Assembly (NCBI GenBank): GCA_032629725.1
Contig: JAFEVB010000002.1
Location: 372,001 to 436,000, forward strand
DNA: 64,000 nucleotides
Direction: 5' to 3'
Source of the DNA: Gremmenia infestans
Lineage: Eukaryota > Ascomycota > Leotiomycetes > Helotiales > Hamatocanthoscyphaceae
The notes beneath the pieces were generated by a model. It saw only the letters and a list, made by a program, of their open reading frames with translations. It had not been told where the DNA came from and searched no databases. A program made the position numbers and the translations under genes. Below, one piece after another: positions 33,309-47,100 of this stretch (position 1 is its first letter; each line of letters opens with the position of its first letter).

Positions 33309-35025
33309 ATGCCGAGGGTATACATGCTAGACTATGTTGCAGGGAACGTGCGCAGCTTGGTCAATGCTATTGAGAAGGTCGGGTACACAGTTGAGTGGAT
33401 AAAATCCCCGGAGGATATCGAGAAGGCAGATGTAAGTAGGAATTAATACAAGAACATCATCTCTTGGTCAATGACCATTCCCTCATGCCCTGTCGAAGCC
33501 ATTGAAATCGCTGACTTTCTGCTAGAGTCTCATACTCCCTGGTGTTGGCCACTTCGGCCATTGCATGTCGCAATTCTCCTCCGCAGGTTACCTCCCAGCC
33601 ATACGGAAGCATATCGAATCCGGTAAGCCATTCATGGCAATATGCGTTGGTCTACAAGTACTGTTCGAAGGATCCTCGGAGGATTCGTCTGTCCCTGGAC
33701 TTGGCATAATAAAAGGCACGCTCGATCAATTCGACAACACCTCGAAATCAGTCCCCCACATTGGCTGGAATAGCGCAAATACTGCAGGCAAGCGGGTGTA
33801 TGGCTTAAGGCCCAGCTCGAAATACTACTATGTCCACTCATACAAGGTTCCATACCGGGCTGGAGAGCTGGAGAGCCAAGGCTGGTCTGTAGCCACTGCA
33901 AGATATGGCGACGAGGAATTTGTTGGTGCGGTGGCCCGGGGAAACATATTAGCGACTCAATTCCATCCTGAGAAGAGTGGCGTTGCCGGGCTAAGAGTCC
34001 TAAAGGCATTCTTAGATGGAACAAAAGAGAGCGCGGATCATGGTCAACTGGCAGGAGAAGAAGGTCTGACGAGGAGAGTCATTGCGTGCTTAGACGTACG
34101 AACAAATGACCAAGGTGATCTTGTGGTTACGAAAGGCGACCAATATGATGTCCGGGAAAAAGCAGATGGAGGCGATGTCCGGAATCTTGGGAAGCCCGTT
34201 GAGATGGCGAGGAAATACTACGAACAAGGAGCAGACGAGATCACATTCCTCAACATTACGAGTTTCCGGGATTGTCCGTTGGCCGATTTACCAATGCTGG
34301 AGATATTAAGACGAACATCGGAAACCGTTTTCGTCCCCTTAACTATAGGCGGAGGAATTCGAGATACGACAGATACGGATGGCACAAAAGTTTCCGCGCT
34401 CGAAATTGCAACCATGTATTTCAAGAGCGGAGCGGACAAGGTATCAATTGCGTCAGATGCAGTCACGGCCGCAGAAGAATACTACCGGCAAGGGAAGCAA
34501 CTCTTTGGGAACACCGCAATCGAGCAAATATCAGGCGCGTATGGGAACCAAGCCGTGGTAGTCAGCGTAGACCCCAAAAGGGTTTACATATCTAAGCCAA
34601 CGGAAACGAAACACAACACAATCCAAACGAAGTATCCAGGTCCGAATGGCGAGCAATCTTGTTGGTATGCGTGCACGGTCAAAGGAGGTCGAGAAACTAG
34701 AGATATGGACGTGGTGGAATTGGCGACGGCAGTTCAAGCGATGGGCTGTGGCGAGATTATTTTGAACTGCATAGACAAGGATGGAACAAATAGTGGGTTT
34801 GATCTCGAATTGATCGACCAAGTCAAGAATGTCGTCAGCATACCGGTGATAGCTTCAAGTGGAGCAGGAAACCCGGGGCATTTCGAAGAAGTCTTCTCGA
34901 AAACGAGAACGGATGCTGCACTTGGCGCTGGTATGTTTCACAGGGGCGAATATACTGTCAAGGACGTTAAGGACTTCCTTGGCGAAAAAGGATTAATGGT
35001 CAGGCAGTTCGAAAGCTCATTATAG
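33309..35025 (+). CDS. his7: Imidazole glycerol phosphate synthase, hisHF fusion
   Basis: Two exons, 33309-33431 and 33526-35025, give 540 residues, the normal size of fungal HIS7. The N-terminal glutamine amidotransferase half starts MPRVYMLDYVAGNVRSL, with the oxyanion region LILPGVGHFG, nucleophile Cys81 in MAICVGLQVLFEGS, and the His/Glu pair in ATQFHPEKSG. The C-terminal cyclase (HisF) barrel has VIACLDVRTNDQGDLVVTKG, FLNITSFRD, PLTIGGGIRD and the catalytic Asp in CIDKDGTNSGFDLELI. It makes imidazole glycerol phosphate and AICAR from PRFAR and glutamine, step five to six of histidine synthesis, in the cytosol. The intron is GTAAGT...GCTAG. The promoter carries TGACTCA. Confidence 0.98.
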
Positions 35026-35642
35026 GCATGAATACATCAAGACTTGCATGTATTTAGAAGCACTATCTACGTGTGTCCTTTACTGTAATGTGTGTCAAAT
35101 ATATAATGCCCACAAGGTTTGCTTGCACAACCCAATTTTACACACACTACAAGTATATCATTATGTCTGAAATGAAGTTCTCGTCACGTACGTATAAGAC
35201 GCCGTGATAGTTTCTTGATCATCTAAGATTTTTGTGTCAGTCAAACAGCTTAATCAATTACGCCTTTTTCATATCAACAATGTCCAAAACATCCAAGTCC
35301 ACGGCGCCGGCGACCCCGGAACCGTAATCATCCTCTCCCACTATCCACAGCCCTACTCCAGCCTCCACAACAGCAGAATTAGCCCATTTCGACCTTGCAT
35401 ATTGGCTGGTACGGCATCAACTAGCGAGGCTCCCACTGGAAATTCCGGATTTGGCAGTCTATGCAATCGCCTGCGGTGGTATGGCGAGAACCACCGTCTG
35501 TAGACGTTGATATTACCCATGGCCTTCGTAAGTTCGTATCGTATCCATCTTCTGATGTGAAAGCAAGCAAGCCTTACTTAGGCCCTAGCCAGATGGTATC
35601 CCTTCACACCACCTCTCTCACTAGGCCCAAGCTTAAGCTTCT
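35026..35642. other. Intergenic between HIS7 and the decayed gene
   Basis: 617 bp; the 3' flank of HIS7 followed by C-rich sequence. No gene is supported. Confidence 0.4.
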
Positions 35643-37443
35643 TCAACCTCCTTTCACCTTCTCTTCCTTGGTCAAATACGATGAACCCGTCAAGTCATAC
35701 CGATCATCCCCAAGGACCTGACTAGGGTCTGACAAGAACGCCGCCGTGGCCCCGCCAAGCACAACACCACGCATCTTGTGCTGCAACTGGGTCATCACCA
35801 GCAAAATGCTAGATGCAAGCACCAAAGTATTCACACCAAGCCAAGTAAAAACTCGACTTTTCGAGACCGTTGCTCCTATCCGTGCCTCTTGCGACTGTGT
35901 ATCCAGCACCTGGTTGCGGTCATCGAAACCACGATACACCGCGTCCCAGGACGCTTGGTACGAGTACCGGACCAGTTTATCCAGATAGCCTGAGCGATTG
36001 TTGTAGGTTTCCAGATTAGAGGTGTTCATTGCCGAAAGTATACTCATTGTATCAGACGTGAAATAAGTAGCTTCCTGGACCCAGGGACCGGACTCAATAA
36101 CCGTGTCATGGTCAGCTTGATCGGCTTCTATGGGTTTGAGATATAAGTACTGGAAGGACTTTTTGATACACCTGCTGTGAAGTTGACGGTCGCGTAGCTA
36201 TACCAGCTTTCGTATTGACCACTAGTGTCGTTGATGTAGAGAATTGTAGGATTCGAGGGCTGCATACCGAAGATGTTAGGTGGTATCTTTGTACAATTGT
36301 TCAATCCTTTCTGCTCAACGACTAGCATAATGATTGTCATTTCTCCCGAGAATAGATATGGAGCAGGGTAGGGCCTCTCTAGGGCCGATCGTCGCCAGGG
36401 GGGATGGAGAAAGTAGGATTTGACGGGTTGAGAATGACAGCGTTTCCCGGCCAGTTCCTATTCAACTAGCTGTTAAATGCACGGCTTATGAAATTAGAAT
36501 GCAAAGTGAGGCCGCGGACCAATTGAGACGGAGGATCCGTCGGCCAGGTAATGCTATGAATCTGAATGCACGGTATCGTGACATCAAATGCTGTTGAATT
36601 GATGGAGACATTATGGTCGTTCATCAGATGCCGACAATGTCTTCAATCTGGAGTGGTACTACCCCATACACGGCTTGCGAAACCAGCAGCAAGCATCTGC
36701 TCTGTATATGCGTCTTGGCTATGATTTCCAGACCAATACCATAACTTAGGATTAGCATAGGGACTAGTCGAGTCGAGATGCAGTATCGCTCCATACTCGA
36801 ATGAGGGCCCCCAACCAACTGCGCCTGAAGAGAGCGGTGTTATACAGCCTATGCTCCCTGCCATCTATCGAGATAAGGTTCTGATCTTGAAGTAGGTGCA
36901 CAATAGTCCCAAGCTCTTCTAGAATTTCCATTTCTTCGTTGTGAAGCCTGAATTCTTGGTCCGTAAAGATTGCAGGACATGATGTTGAGTCTGGGCAGAA
37001 ATCCTTCCAATTAGCCGCAATCGTCATCAATCAATGCGTGCCGGAAAGTGAACACGCCATTTCGACTCCATGCACCAGAATCCGGAGATACATGTTGCAA
37101 AATTGACTTGTGGAAGTGGTTGATCTCGGCCTAGCGAAGAGGGTTCTTAATTCGAATTAAGCATTTCGATTCAAAGTCTTCGCAAGAACCTGCATAATAT
37201 TCTCCATCGCCATAACAAACACTTTATATTAAAGTGGCCTTCATGCACTTTAACATGGATCGGTCTGGTGTAGTCTTTGTTGGCAACGTTGCCACCGTAC
37301 ACTAACTGGTGCATCAACGCTAACGAGTATGAAGAATGGGCGGTGGAGGAGTTTATCAAGGATGAATTCGGTGTGTAGCGTTCGCGCCATCGTTTCGTGA
37401 CAAAGTCGAGAAGGTCTTCAGTGGTATCGAAGATATATTCGGT
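35643..37443 (-). pseudogene. Decayed gene for a fungal membrane protein
   Basis: Pieces of one protein lie in order on the minus strand. First comes EYIFDTTEDLLDFVTKRW with NSSLINSSTAHSSYSLALMH (after an in-frame TAA at 37444-37446). Then NWKDFCPDSTSCPAIFTDQE to LLQDQNLISID, a one-base shift, AGSIGCITPLSSGAVGWGPS to FASRVWGSTTPD, more shifts around 36360-36480, and LVVEQKGLNNCTKIPPNIF. A good 44-nt intron (GTGTAT...CATAG, about 36129-36172) follows, then EADQADHDTVIESGPWVQEA. The tail contains a membrane helix (WLGVNTLVLASSILLVM) and ends at 35643. Several shifts and stops have no splice explanation. The family is a Leotiomycete-type membrane protein of unknown role, from memory of similar sequences only. 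Confidence 0.55.
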
Positions 37444-38127
37444 TTAGGGATGTGGAGCTCTTGCGATTATGCCATTAGCTTTAGGGACTATATGTTTCGT
37501 TGATTGCTTTTATTCCTCCTCTTAGCCTCCAGCGTGCCATTCAAGTCTCTATTGCGGGTGTTTTCCGTAGGTAGAGATGCGTAAAGCCGTGATGTTCTCC
37601 TAGGTATAAGGCGACTGTACGTTTGCTAGCGCAAATGCCTCCACAGAGTTCAATTAACATAGTCTGGTCTTTAAATATGTCAAAATCGTAGAGTAGGATA
37701 AGTTTGATACGTAATAAGTAGCTGCAAAAGCAATAAACGCGTCGACAAATCGAGTCGCGTTCCGAAGTCGCGCACTGCCGCAGCTTTCCCGAGGTCGTAT
37801 GGTGGGGTGGGGTGGGGCGGGGCGGGGCACGTGGGGGTTGGGTTACTGTACATTCATGCTTTCGATCCCATGACATGACTGCCCCTACCATTTAGGACGA
37901 CTTAGCTCTATGATACCAACTCACACTCACTGTGTCCACGAGCCATAAACACATGATATCTTACAACTCCCTTGCATCCTTGGTATCCTGATCGTGGGCA
38001 CCCACAACGCATACCCTCCGCCTGAGCTGTTCTTACATTACATCAAGCGTTTGTAGTCTCAAGCTTAGGTTGCTTTGCCTTCCAGCGACCTTGCTCCTCA
38101 ATATACCGACACCTTGCACCTCTCACC
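37444..38127. other. Intergenic with a G-rich run
   Basis: 37800-37838 is a run of GGGGT/GGGGC units with quadruplex potential, ending in GGCACGTGGGGG (a CACGTG E-box). The last 200 bp are the ATG7 promoter. Confidence 0.4.
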
Positions 38128-40363
38128 ATGGCTTTGAAATTCGCTCCCTTTGGTTCCGAGATAGAGCTGCCCTTTTACACAGCTTTGTCACAGTCTAAGA
38201 TAGATCATGATAAGCTCGACGATTCCGCCCGCACCGTTCTTGGCTTGTACGAACCCCGCTCAACCGCACCAGAGGACAGCTGCCGGATGAGGGTGCTCGG
38301 GAATGCCCTCAACAGTGACGAGTAAGAATGTACATTCACCTATTGCCTACAACTTTCTGATGTGGTAGTGTCCCTCCCAATCATATACGTGCCGAGGGCA
38401 AGATCAAGAACCTGAACACCATCGAGGACTTTAAAAGCATCAACAAGCCAGCAGTCTTAGAAACGGCTGCGAGACAGGTCTGTATAAATTATAGTCTCTT
38501 GCGTGTTGCAGCTGACATTTTTAGATATGGGATGCTATCAATGATGGAACTATATACTCCATCCCCTCGCTTCTATCCTCATTTTCCATTCTCTCATTTG
38601 CAAACCTGAAGAAGTATACCTTCACGTACTGGTTTGCTTTCCCAGCAATTCATTCTGAGCCACTTTGGAAGCTAGTCGAGGAGCAACCACCGCAGTTAGA
38701 GGGAAAAGAAACTACCGAGCTTGTCGATGAGGTCGGCACCTGGAAATATGGGACTGACAACAGGGAGCACGGCTTCTTTTTAGCAAAGCGAGTACGCAGG
38801 ACTTCTTTTTCCGAGCGTCCAACAACTCCCGGGACGCCAAAAAGCTTGCTGGGCTATAAATGGGTTGTCGGGTCCCTCCGACAATTTGAGAGCGGTTTTT
38901 TTGACCGAACGGAACCTGCGGATCGATTTGTATGCTTTGTCGATCCATCTACGTACCCCGACAATCCAGGGTGGATGTTGAGGAATCTCTTGGTCTTAGT
39001 AAGGCGACGATTTAAGCTCAACAAGGTCCAGATTCTGAGTTATCGAGATGTCCACTCCAGAAGACACGAAGCTAGAAGCCGTATTTTTCTCCTGGAAACC
39101 CAACCAGTGGAAAATCCAAGCAACGATTTACCCAAAATCACGGGGTGGGAACGAAATAGCATTGGAAAGCTAAGTGCAAGAGTTACAAGTCTCACTCAGT
39201 ACATGGATCCCACTCAGCTTGCCGATCAAGCCGTGGACTTGAACTTGAAGCTTATGAAGTGGCGAATAGCTCCAGATTTGAATTTGGATAAGATCAAGGA
39301 AACTAAATGTCTTCTTCTTGGAGCCGGAACACTTGGGTCTTACGTTTCTCGAGCTCTAATGGCATGGGGAGTGCGCAAAATTACGTTTGTCGACAATGGA
39401 AATGTTTCCTTTTCGAATCCGGTTCGACAGCCGTTATTTGATCATAAGGACTGCCTTGAAGGGGGGGCAAAGAAGGCATATAGAGCCGCTGAGGCTCTTC
39501 AGGAGATTTACCCCAATGTCGATAGTACTGGGCATGTCATGTCGGTTCCCATGCTCGGACATCCAATCCAGGACGAATCAAACATTAGATTGGATTTTGA
39601 GACGCTCCAGGCGCTTATTGACGCCCATGATGTCGTTTTCCTGCTAATGGATACACGAGAAAGTCGCTGGCTTCCAACAGTGATGGGGAAATCAGCAGGC
39701 AAAATCGTTATGAATGCTGCTCTAGGATTTGACACATATGTGGTCATGAGACATGGCGTCGCTGCACAAGATGGTGGAGAAGCAGCCTTGGGGTGTTATT
39801 TCTGCAATGATGTGGTAGCTCCAGCAGATGTAAGTTTAGGCCTTTGATTTCAGTGACCCAAGCTAATAAGGTTGCAGTCTGTCAAGGATCAAACTCTTGA
39901 CCAGCAATGTACGGTCACGCGACCCGGCGTCGCAGCTATGGCATCAAATCTTCTAGTCGAGGTCCTAGTATCACTTCTACAACACCCTCTTGGGGCACAA
40001 GCACCCGCACCAGTAGCATCCGTGAACCAAGAAACGCATTCCATCAACTACGACAGGGACCCCCCTGAGCACCCTCTCGGCATCGTACCACATCAGATCC
40101 GCGGTTTCTTATCAACCTTTCAAAACAAGATCATAAGTGGAAAGTCCTATGATTGCTGTTCAGCATGTTCTCCCAAGATCGTCAATGAGTACAAGCGCAA
40201 TGGATGGGAGTTTGTCAAGCGTGCATTAACAGAGCCAGCTTATGTGACTGAGCTCAGTGGACTGGCAGAGGTGCACCGGGCTGCCGAAGCTGCCGCCGAA
40301 AATATGGATTGGGATAGTGAGCCGGACATTGGAGAAGATGAGGGAGAAGGAGAGCTTCTCTAA
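38128..40363 (+). CDS. atg7: ATG7, E1-like enzyme of autophagy
   Basis: Four exons, 38128-38321, 38369-38477, 38525-39829 and 39878-40363, give 697 residues, the usual ATG7 size. The N-terminal domain starts MALKFAPFGSEIELPFYTAL and includes WDAINDGTIY and CFVDPSTYPDNPGWMLRN. The adenylation domain has the nucleotide motif LLLGAGTLGSYVSRALMAWG (near 365) and FVDNGNVSFSNPVRQ. The catalytic Cys547 is in TLDQQCTVTRPGVA, followed by a C-terminal acidic tail (SEPDIGEDEGEGELL) that recruits the E2 and Atg8. It activates Atg8 and Atg12 and hands them to Atg3 and Atg10. All introns have standard sites and the joins conserve the frame. Confidence 0.97.
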
Positions 40364-40752
40364 CTTCCAGTGATTGTACAATGACGATTCATGAATTTTG
40401 AGGCCTGGGTTTTGGCGTTCGCGTGGGTTATTGGCAATGAGGGCGGTATGCATGGTTTGGACAGATCTTCATCTCACAAATCTTAGATAGAATCACTTCT
40501 GGTCGCGCCGAAGTTGCTGTTCTCATCTGAAAAGAAATTCAACAGAGTACATTGCACGTGATTTTCATATCTAAATATGGGCTAGCGCCAAACCTCTTTT
40601 GAAGCTCTCGAGGAACCTCTAAAAAGTTTCTAGGTACATCACAGTTCCCATCTCCAGCAATTGCACGCAAAACATGATTCCGTACATGCAACCACCATTC
40701 TAAATGAGTATCTGCTAACCATCTTAAGCTTCCAATACTTGTACATATTATA
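40364..40752. other. Short spacer between ATG7 and the PPR gene
   Basis: 389 bp containing the ATG7 3' end and the promoter of the next gene. No feature stands out. Confidence 0.4.
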
Positions 40753-43281
40753 ATGCGGTCCCAATTAACTCGGAGCGTCTTCCGAGGTCTCCTTTCCACC
40801 GAGGGGCTCGTCCTCCGCTGCCATGCATCGATTCCGACAAGACGAGCTTCAAGATGGCGCAGAGGGAGTTATGCGGGAGGAGGGATGAGAGTAGCAGGCG
40901 GTATACAGCAAAGATCACTCTTCGGATTCTCCCGGAAAGAAGAACGGAAACCCAAAGACCCAGAGCTTGTGCCCGGTCTCGAAACCTTTATCGAATTTTC
41001 CAATACGCAAAGAATCGGCGCGCGCTTACCACTGGTCCCAGACCTAGTTCGAGCATGGCAACAGTTCTTCGACTACAAGAATCAGAAGAAGGAGCCTCTA
41101 AATAGGCTACAAGCCGTGCAGGTATCACGGACATTCAACTACTTGAAGGAGGTTCAGACAGAAGAAGGTGTGTATGACTTGAGCATTGTGGCGTTGAAGA
41201 ATGCGAGGAGAGCACTGCTTCTTATGCCAAAGGACAATGAGGTTGATCTACACAGCGAGCTTGCGAGAGGCATCTACGACGAGCTAGTGCGGAGAGGGCG
41301 CTGGCAATTGGCGGATGTGGGATATCTGGTTGGAGTCTTGACACGGACTGGCGATACGACTGCTGCGCTGAAACTGGTACAAGAACATTACGCCGAATTG
41401 ACTGCTGTCGAGACCGACGTCCCCACGAGTTCGTCGAAAGCGAAGTTCATTTGGAAACTCATTCTTGCGGGGTTCGCGAAGGAAAACAATGAGACGGAGC
41501 TGCTCAAAACGCTAGAGATTATGGGTGATGGCTTTCCCCATAATCTGGACACGCAGAAGATTATGACTTGCTTTTACGCGGAAAGGGACAATGTTGAGGC
41601 GACGAAGATGTGGTTTGACAAGCCGGGAGCAGATGGAACGCCATTGAGAAGAATAAGTCCCAGGACCTTGACTGCGATTATGAGATTCAGTATACGAAAT
41701 AACGAGCTGGATTGGTGCAAACACTGTTTCCGAGATGTTGTGGATAGAGATCCAACAAAAGAACAATGGGACATTGTATTGCAATGGGCGGCAGGGGCAG
41801 TTGGAAAAGGGGTTGAAGACGTGGAGCAAATGATGGAAGTAATGAGTAAACGCAACCCAGATCTGCAACCAGACATCACTACCATCAATGGCCTGGTCTC
41901 TCTCGCCATGTCTCAAAAAGATCCCTACCTAGCAGAACGCTACATTGCTCTCGGTCTGAAGTCGAACATCCTACCCAACGCCCGTACCTTTATCCTACAA
42001 ATGAATTACCGCGTCGACGCCGGCGATCTACGAGGCGCACAATCCGCCTACGAATCCCTACAAGGAGAAGAAATCCTCGATGACGAAGACCTGCCCGCAA
42101 TCAACCACTATATTCGCGCTCTCTGTGCCTCCAAAACAAACTACTACGACAGCATCACGTCCATACTCCAAGACCTCGAAGCACGCAAAGCACGTCTAGA
42201 AGCCGATACTGTTTCTGCAGTAGCAATGCTCTACATGTCGCATTCACAAATAGACGACATATATGACCTCCTCCAAACAAATTCCTACCACTACACACTC
42301 CCTGAACGGGCATCGATCCGTGACACCTTCTACGCCTACGTCTTCGACCGCACCGTTCCCACTCCAAAAGCCTGGGAAGCGTACCAAATCCTACGCACTC
42401 TCTTTGACGAAACCGACGTCGCGATGCGCACCAAGCTCATGGAAGAATTCTTCGCCCGCGGCAGAAGCGATATGGGCACCTACGTATTCGGGCACATGCG
42501 CTCCCATACCCTCCCCTCGCACCGCCCCACGCTCTCCACATACGTCAGCGTCTTCCTCAACATAGCCCGGCTCTCTGATCTCGAGTCCCTCGAAATGGTC
42601 CACAACATGCTCAAACTCGACCCCAACATCGAACCCAATACGCTCCTCTACAACGCGCTCATGCTCGCCTACGCCAGCACGGGCGACGGCGACCATGCCT
42701 TGGAGTTCTGGGACGACATCACGAATAGCGAAGAGGGCCCTAGCTACCGCAGTTTGGAAATCGTCATGCGCGCGTGTGAAATGACGCCCTTTGGTGATCT
42801 CAGAGCCCGCGAGATCTGGGATCGCATGAAGAGGATGGAGATTGAGATTACGCAGGGCGTGTGGGGTGCGTATGTGGGGGCGTTGGCGGGGAGGGGGAAG
42901 TTGGAGGATGCCAAGGCTGTTGTTGAGGGTGGGGAGGTGGACTTTGGATTAAAGCCTGATGCGTTGACGTAAGCCTTTCTCTACTTTTTCACCACTCTTT
43001 CTTTCTTTCCTAACACAGTTTCATTCCATTCCATTCCATTCCATTCCATTATACTATCCTTCCCTCCCCTCCCTTCCCTTCCCTCACACCTACCAATACT
43101 AACTCCACATAGGCTAGGCATATTCTACAACGCCATCCCCGGCCGCAACCGCAAAGAAGCAGTCGCCGAATGGGCTAAAGCCATGTATCCCGAGCCGTGG
43201 GCCGAGCTAGAGAAAGTCGGGCAGCGGGAGCACGTCGAGGGCTGGAGCTTGTTTAATATTGAGAGAGAGTGGAAGGCTTGA
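40753..43281 (+). CDS. Mitochondrial PPR-type protein, probable complex I assembly factor CIA84-like
   Basis: Two exons, 40753-42968 and 43113-43281, give 794 residues. The N-terminus (MRSQLTRSVFRGLLSTEG with more Arg) is a likely mitochondrial presequence. A start block with FGFSRKEERKPKDPELVPGL and FIEFSNTQRIGARLPLVPDL is followed by helical repeats of about 35 residues in PPR style, for example TLLYNALMLAYASTGDGDHA and YRSLEIVMRACEMTPFGDLR. The length and block order recall fungal complex I intermediate-associated protein 84, from memory; general organellar RNA binding is the alternative. The 144-nt intron carries an ATTCC pentanucleotide repeat. Splicing adds a conserved-looking tail ending in SLFNIEREWKA. 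Confidence 0.78.
43022..43050 (+). repeat. ATTCC pentanucleotide microsatellite in an intron
   Basis: About six ATTCC units followed by CCCTT-type pyrimidine sequence in the only intron of the PPR gene. This is a polypyrimidine tract far upstream of the acceptor. Confidence 0.8.
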
Positions 43282-44155
43282 TATCATGTGATTGAACGAA
43301 ACTAGTATTGAGATCTTGGATCGGAAATACCATATAGGAAGGAGGAGGGATGAGATGAGATGGGATGGGATGGGATGGCTTGGGCATGTATGTAGCATTC
43401 ATTGCATGTACAAGTGGGTTTCTTATTAGGTTGTACGTAGTATTATATTGTATCATATCATATCATATCATATCGAGGATAGATATCGATATGCATGTGA
43501 CGTCAGCCAGCTTGTTATAACATGTACATACATACATATACATACGTATACAGTCCGAACAGAAGAAAAAGGAGAAATAAAAAGAAAAGAAAAAGGCAGA
43601 GAGTGGTTGGTTGGTCATATTATATATACAATAAATACATTTCGCATATAAAAAATGTAAAAGGTCTATCTATCTGCCCAGTCCACTATTCCAATTTTAC
43701 TGTAACTCACGGGTTACGTATATCTCGAATAAAATCAGCGTGCGTTAATTACCTTATTACCTTTCTTATTCATTCAACTATTCATCACGCACTCTAGAAA
43801 ACTTAAAACCCCTTTATTCATTCAAGCGCTCTCTCTCATATCTGCTCTGCTCTGCTTATATCTGCTACGCTACGCTATGCTGCTAAATTCAAATTCAAAT
43901 TCAAATTCAAACCCCGCAGAAACAAAAAAAAAGGAAGTCATCATTCATATGCTCGTTCAATGAATGGCCAATCAATCAGCTCTCAAGAAAAGAAAAGAGG
44001 GGTAAACGATCTACATATCGTAATCCATATCTCATGCCTCATGGCTCATGATCAGAAGGAAAAGAAGAAGGAAACAGTAAATGGCTCCGAAGATGAAGAG
44101 AAAGAAATAGAAAAGGAAAAGGAAAGGGGAATAAATGAGAAAGGAAAGAAAATCA
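43282..44155. other. Intergenic between convergent genes, several microsatellites
   Basis: Pentamer and hexamer runs: GGGAT at 43350-43378, TATCA at 43450-43474, and AAATTC at about 43886-43911. 44050-44155 is purine-rich (GAAAAGG type). No gene. Confidence 0.6.
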
Positions 44156-47100
44156 TTATCGCCTCCTCCTCCTACTACCAGCACTCAAATCACTCCCGCT
44201 CGCATTAACACCATCCAACAACCCAGCCAACAAATCCTTCCAAGTCTTCCGACCCTCTACCACCTCCTCGAACCCGCCAATTAACTTCTCCACCATTTCC
44301 TGCTGTCCACTTCCACTCCCGCCTGCGGTCCTTTCTCTATCCCTCCTCCCATGTCTATCGAGCGGTCGGCCTTGGGCATCAAAACGATCTGGTAGGACTT
44401 CTGTTTCGGCCCCACTGCTATCGCTGTTGCGGTCTAGGCTTGGGCTACGGGAAGCATTGCGTCGGTGATGGCGGTGCGGACGGTTCGAACTAGGGTCTGA
44501 ATTACGACGTCTACGGTGTCTGCGGCGTCGATGTTGGCGAGGAGGTTCGTCGTCGTAGTCGTCTGTGGCATCGAGTTCTTCATCTTCAGGAGGAGGTTGT
44601 GAGATAGGAACAAGAGCGGTGGAAGTGGAGGCTTGTTCTTGATTTTTACGGATACGAGCTAGGCGGCGGGATGAAGTCGGTGACAGAGGTGCGAACATGA
44701 CTGATTTGTTGTTTGGACGGATCGAGTCCGGGGATGAAGGTGGTGTTGCATCTAAACCGCCTGAGGACCAGATTAGTATTGATATGTAGTATGGTGTACT
44801 GAAGGAAAGTACCGTAAGGCAGGCGTCACGCACCCTCGTCTGTTGTTTGAGGTGAAGATGGACGTGGAGGTGGAGGAAAGTACGGAGGCTCCGGCTGATG
44901 AGGTACATTATTACGGTATTGGTTTGCACTCACATTGTCTCCCCTTGGCTGGGGCGGGTGCCCATAAGCGTCATGCGGAGGAGGCGGGCCAGCATAATCT
45001 GCCGGGTTATAGGGAGGGATCGGTTGTTGATTTACATTCGGGGATGATTGATTGGGGTGTTGAGTGTAGCCAGGGTTTGCGGGAGGCGCAGGAAATTCGT
45101 TGTTTTGCGGGAAATAGGAACCGCCCGAGGCCATAGGAGGAGATGGAGAGTAGTCATCGTATTCGCGAGAGTAGTAGTTTTCAGAGGGCGATTCTTCCTC
45201 GTAACCTGAGCGTGTGGCGTTAGTATGACATGAAAGACGGCTACATGATGGCGAAATGTGATATATATACAAGGAACGCAATATCTGTATCACTTAGGGA
45301 TAAGGTTGGATAACCGCCTTCCTAGGGAAGTCCTGGCAGATGATACAGATTGAGAGCGCGAACGAGATCTTGGATGTTGGGGATCCTCACGCCTTCGTTC
45401 CTTCTCCCGCTCAGCCTCCTTCTTCTCTTTTCTCTTTTTATATTGGTTGATACCGATGGCCGCAGCTGCAGTACCAGCTGCCGCACCAGCGATATCTCGG
45501 ACTCGACTTCGACTTCTAGATGCGTGTTTTCTCTGATCGTCAGAGCTCGAGGAGTGTCGGCGACGATGGGCTCGACTACGGGATCGACTACCTCGATCGT
45601 AGTCTTGGTAGGTCGTCGCCGGTGGCGCGTGGGTGTATACGGGGTCAGTACCGTATTGTACCATTCCTAATTCTGGGTCAACTCCCGGATCAGAATAGCC
45701 GACAGATCTGGCTCTCGACCTGCTTCTTGTTCTACTCCTCCTACGACTGCTGACATGCTCAGCTTCTTTCTTTTCATCTTCCTTTGCCTTGCGATTCTCG
45801 TAGAGTCCAGCTACTGCTGCTCCAGCTAGACCTGCTCCGGCGATCTCAGCTCCGGTTCGAATTCGTGACTTTGATCGTTCGCCACTCCGTCTGCGTGACT
45901 TGTTCCTAAAATGCTCGACGATTCCAGCGACTGCCGCAGTTCCAGCAGCTGCTTTTGCGATTGATTTTGAGCGATGCTTGGGATCAGCATGCCTGCTTCT
46001 GCTTCTCGCACGGCTGTCATCATCGTAAGAATCGTAGCTATCACTGCGGCGTCTAGAAACGCTCCGAGTTCGACTGCGTCCTCTGCCAATCTCCTCTTTG
46101 TCCGCCTTGCGATTCTGAACATATTTCGCAGCCGCCGCAGCGGCGAGACCAGCGGCAGCAAGTCCAAGAGCAGTCTTCAGCTTGGTATGATTTCCATGTC
46201 CTGATCTGCTGCTTGATCTTGATCTGCTACGATCCTCGTATCTGTCGCGATAACGGCTTCGTGCTCTCGTAATAACTTCAGCGCCAATAGCACCAAGAGC
46301 TGCTCCTCCAACGACCTTTCGGCCACGATGTTCAGATCCATCTCCACTCTTTTCGCGGTGATTTGCAAGTAGAGCAGCTGCACCCGCTCCAGCTAAGGCA
46401 CCCTCGGCAAGATGTCTCTTGTGGTGTGGACTGCCACTTCGACTACGTTGTCTTGTGACTTTCTTGCGAACGACATAATCCTCATCGCTGTAATCTCCAT
46501 CGCTGACATCATCTCGTTGACGCCCCTGTCTGCGGTCATATCTTGCCATTGCAAAGTCCTCGTCTCTTTTTTCTCTCCGTGGGCCGACTTCGCGAACATC
46601 TCGTCTGTAGTAGTATTCATCTTCTTCTCTCTTTGGCTCTGGTGGTGGTTCAGCACGTCGGATGACTTGAAATTCGTGTTCTTCTTGACGAGGGAGGATG
46701 ATCGGTGGTGGAGCTGGGGCTTCTTGCACGATAATCTGCTGAGCTTCAGGCGCTCGTTGACGGATGATAATAGGTTGTGGAGGAGAATGCGGTCGATCGT
46801 AGTATTCAATTTCTCTAGTAACTCTCTCGGAATCAAATTCGTCACGACGTGGCTCTTCGCGACGTTCGGTCCGCTTCTCAATCCTAACGTCCGTCTCCCG
46901 TACGTCCCGTTCCGACTCCCATGGCCTAGCAGGTGCGCGCTTCTCGATCCTGACATCAGTCTCGCGGGTGACCTCTCGCTCGTCTTCCCATGGCCTAGCG
47001 GGTCCGCGTTCCCAAGGAGGGATACGTTCTGGTTCGCGCGGGCTGTCCCGTTCATAGACGACGGTTCGCGTGCGCTCTCGCTCAGGTTCGCGGGCAGGTT

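Noticed and set aside
37800..37838. Telomere-like or origin-like G run
   Set aside because: The units are irregular GGGGT/GGGGC, not TTAGGG, and lie between ordinary genes.
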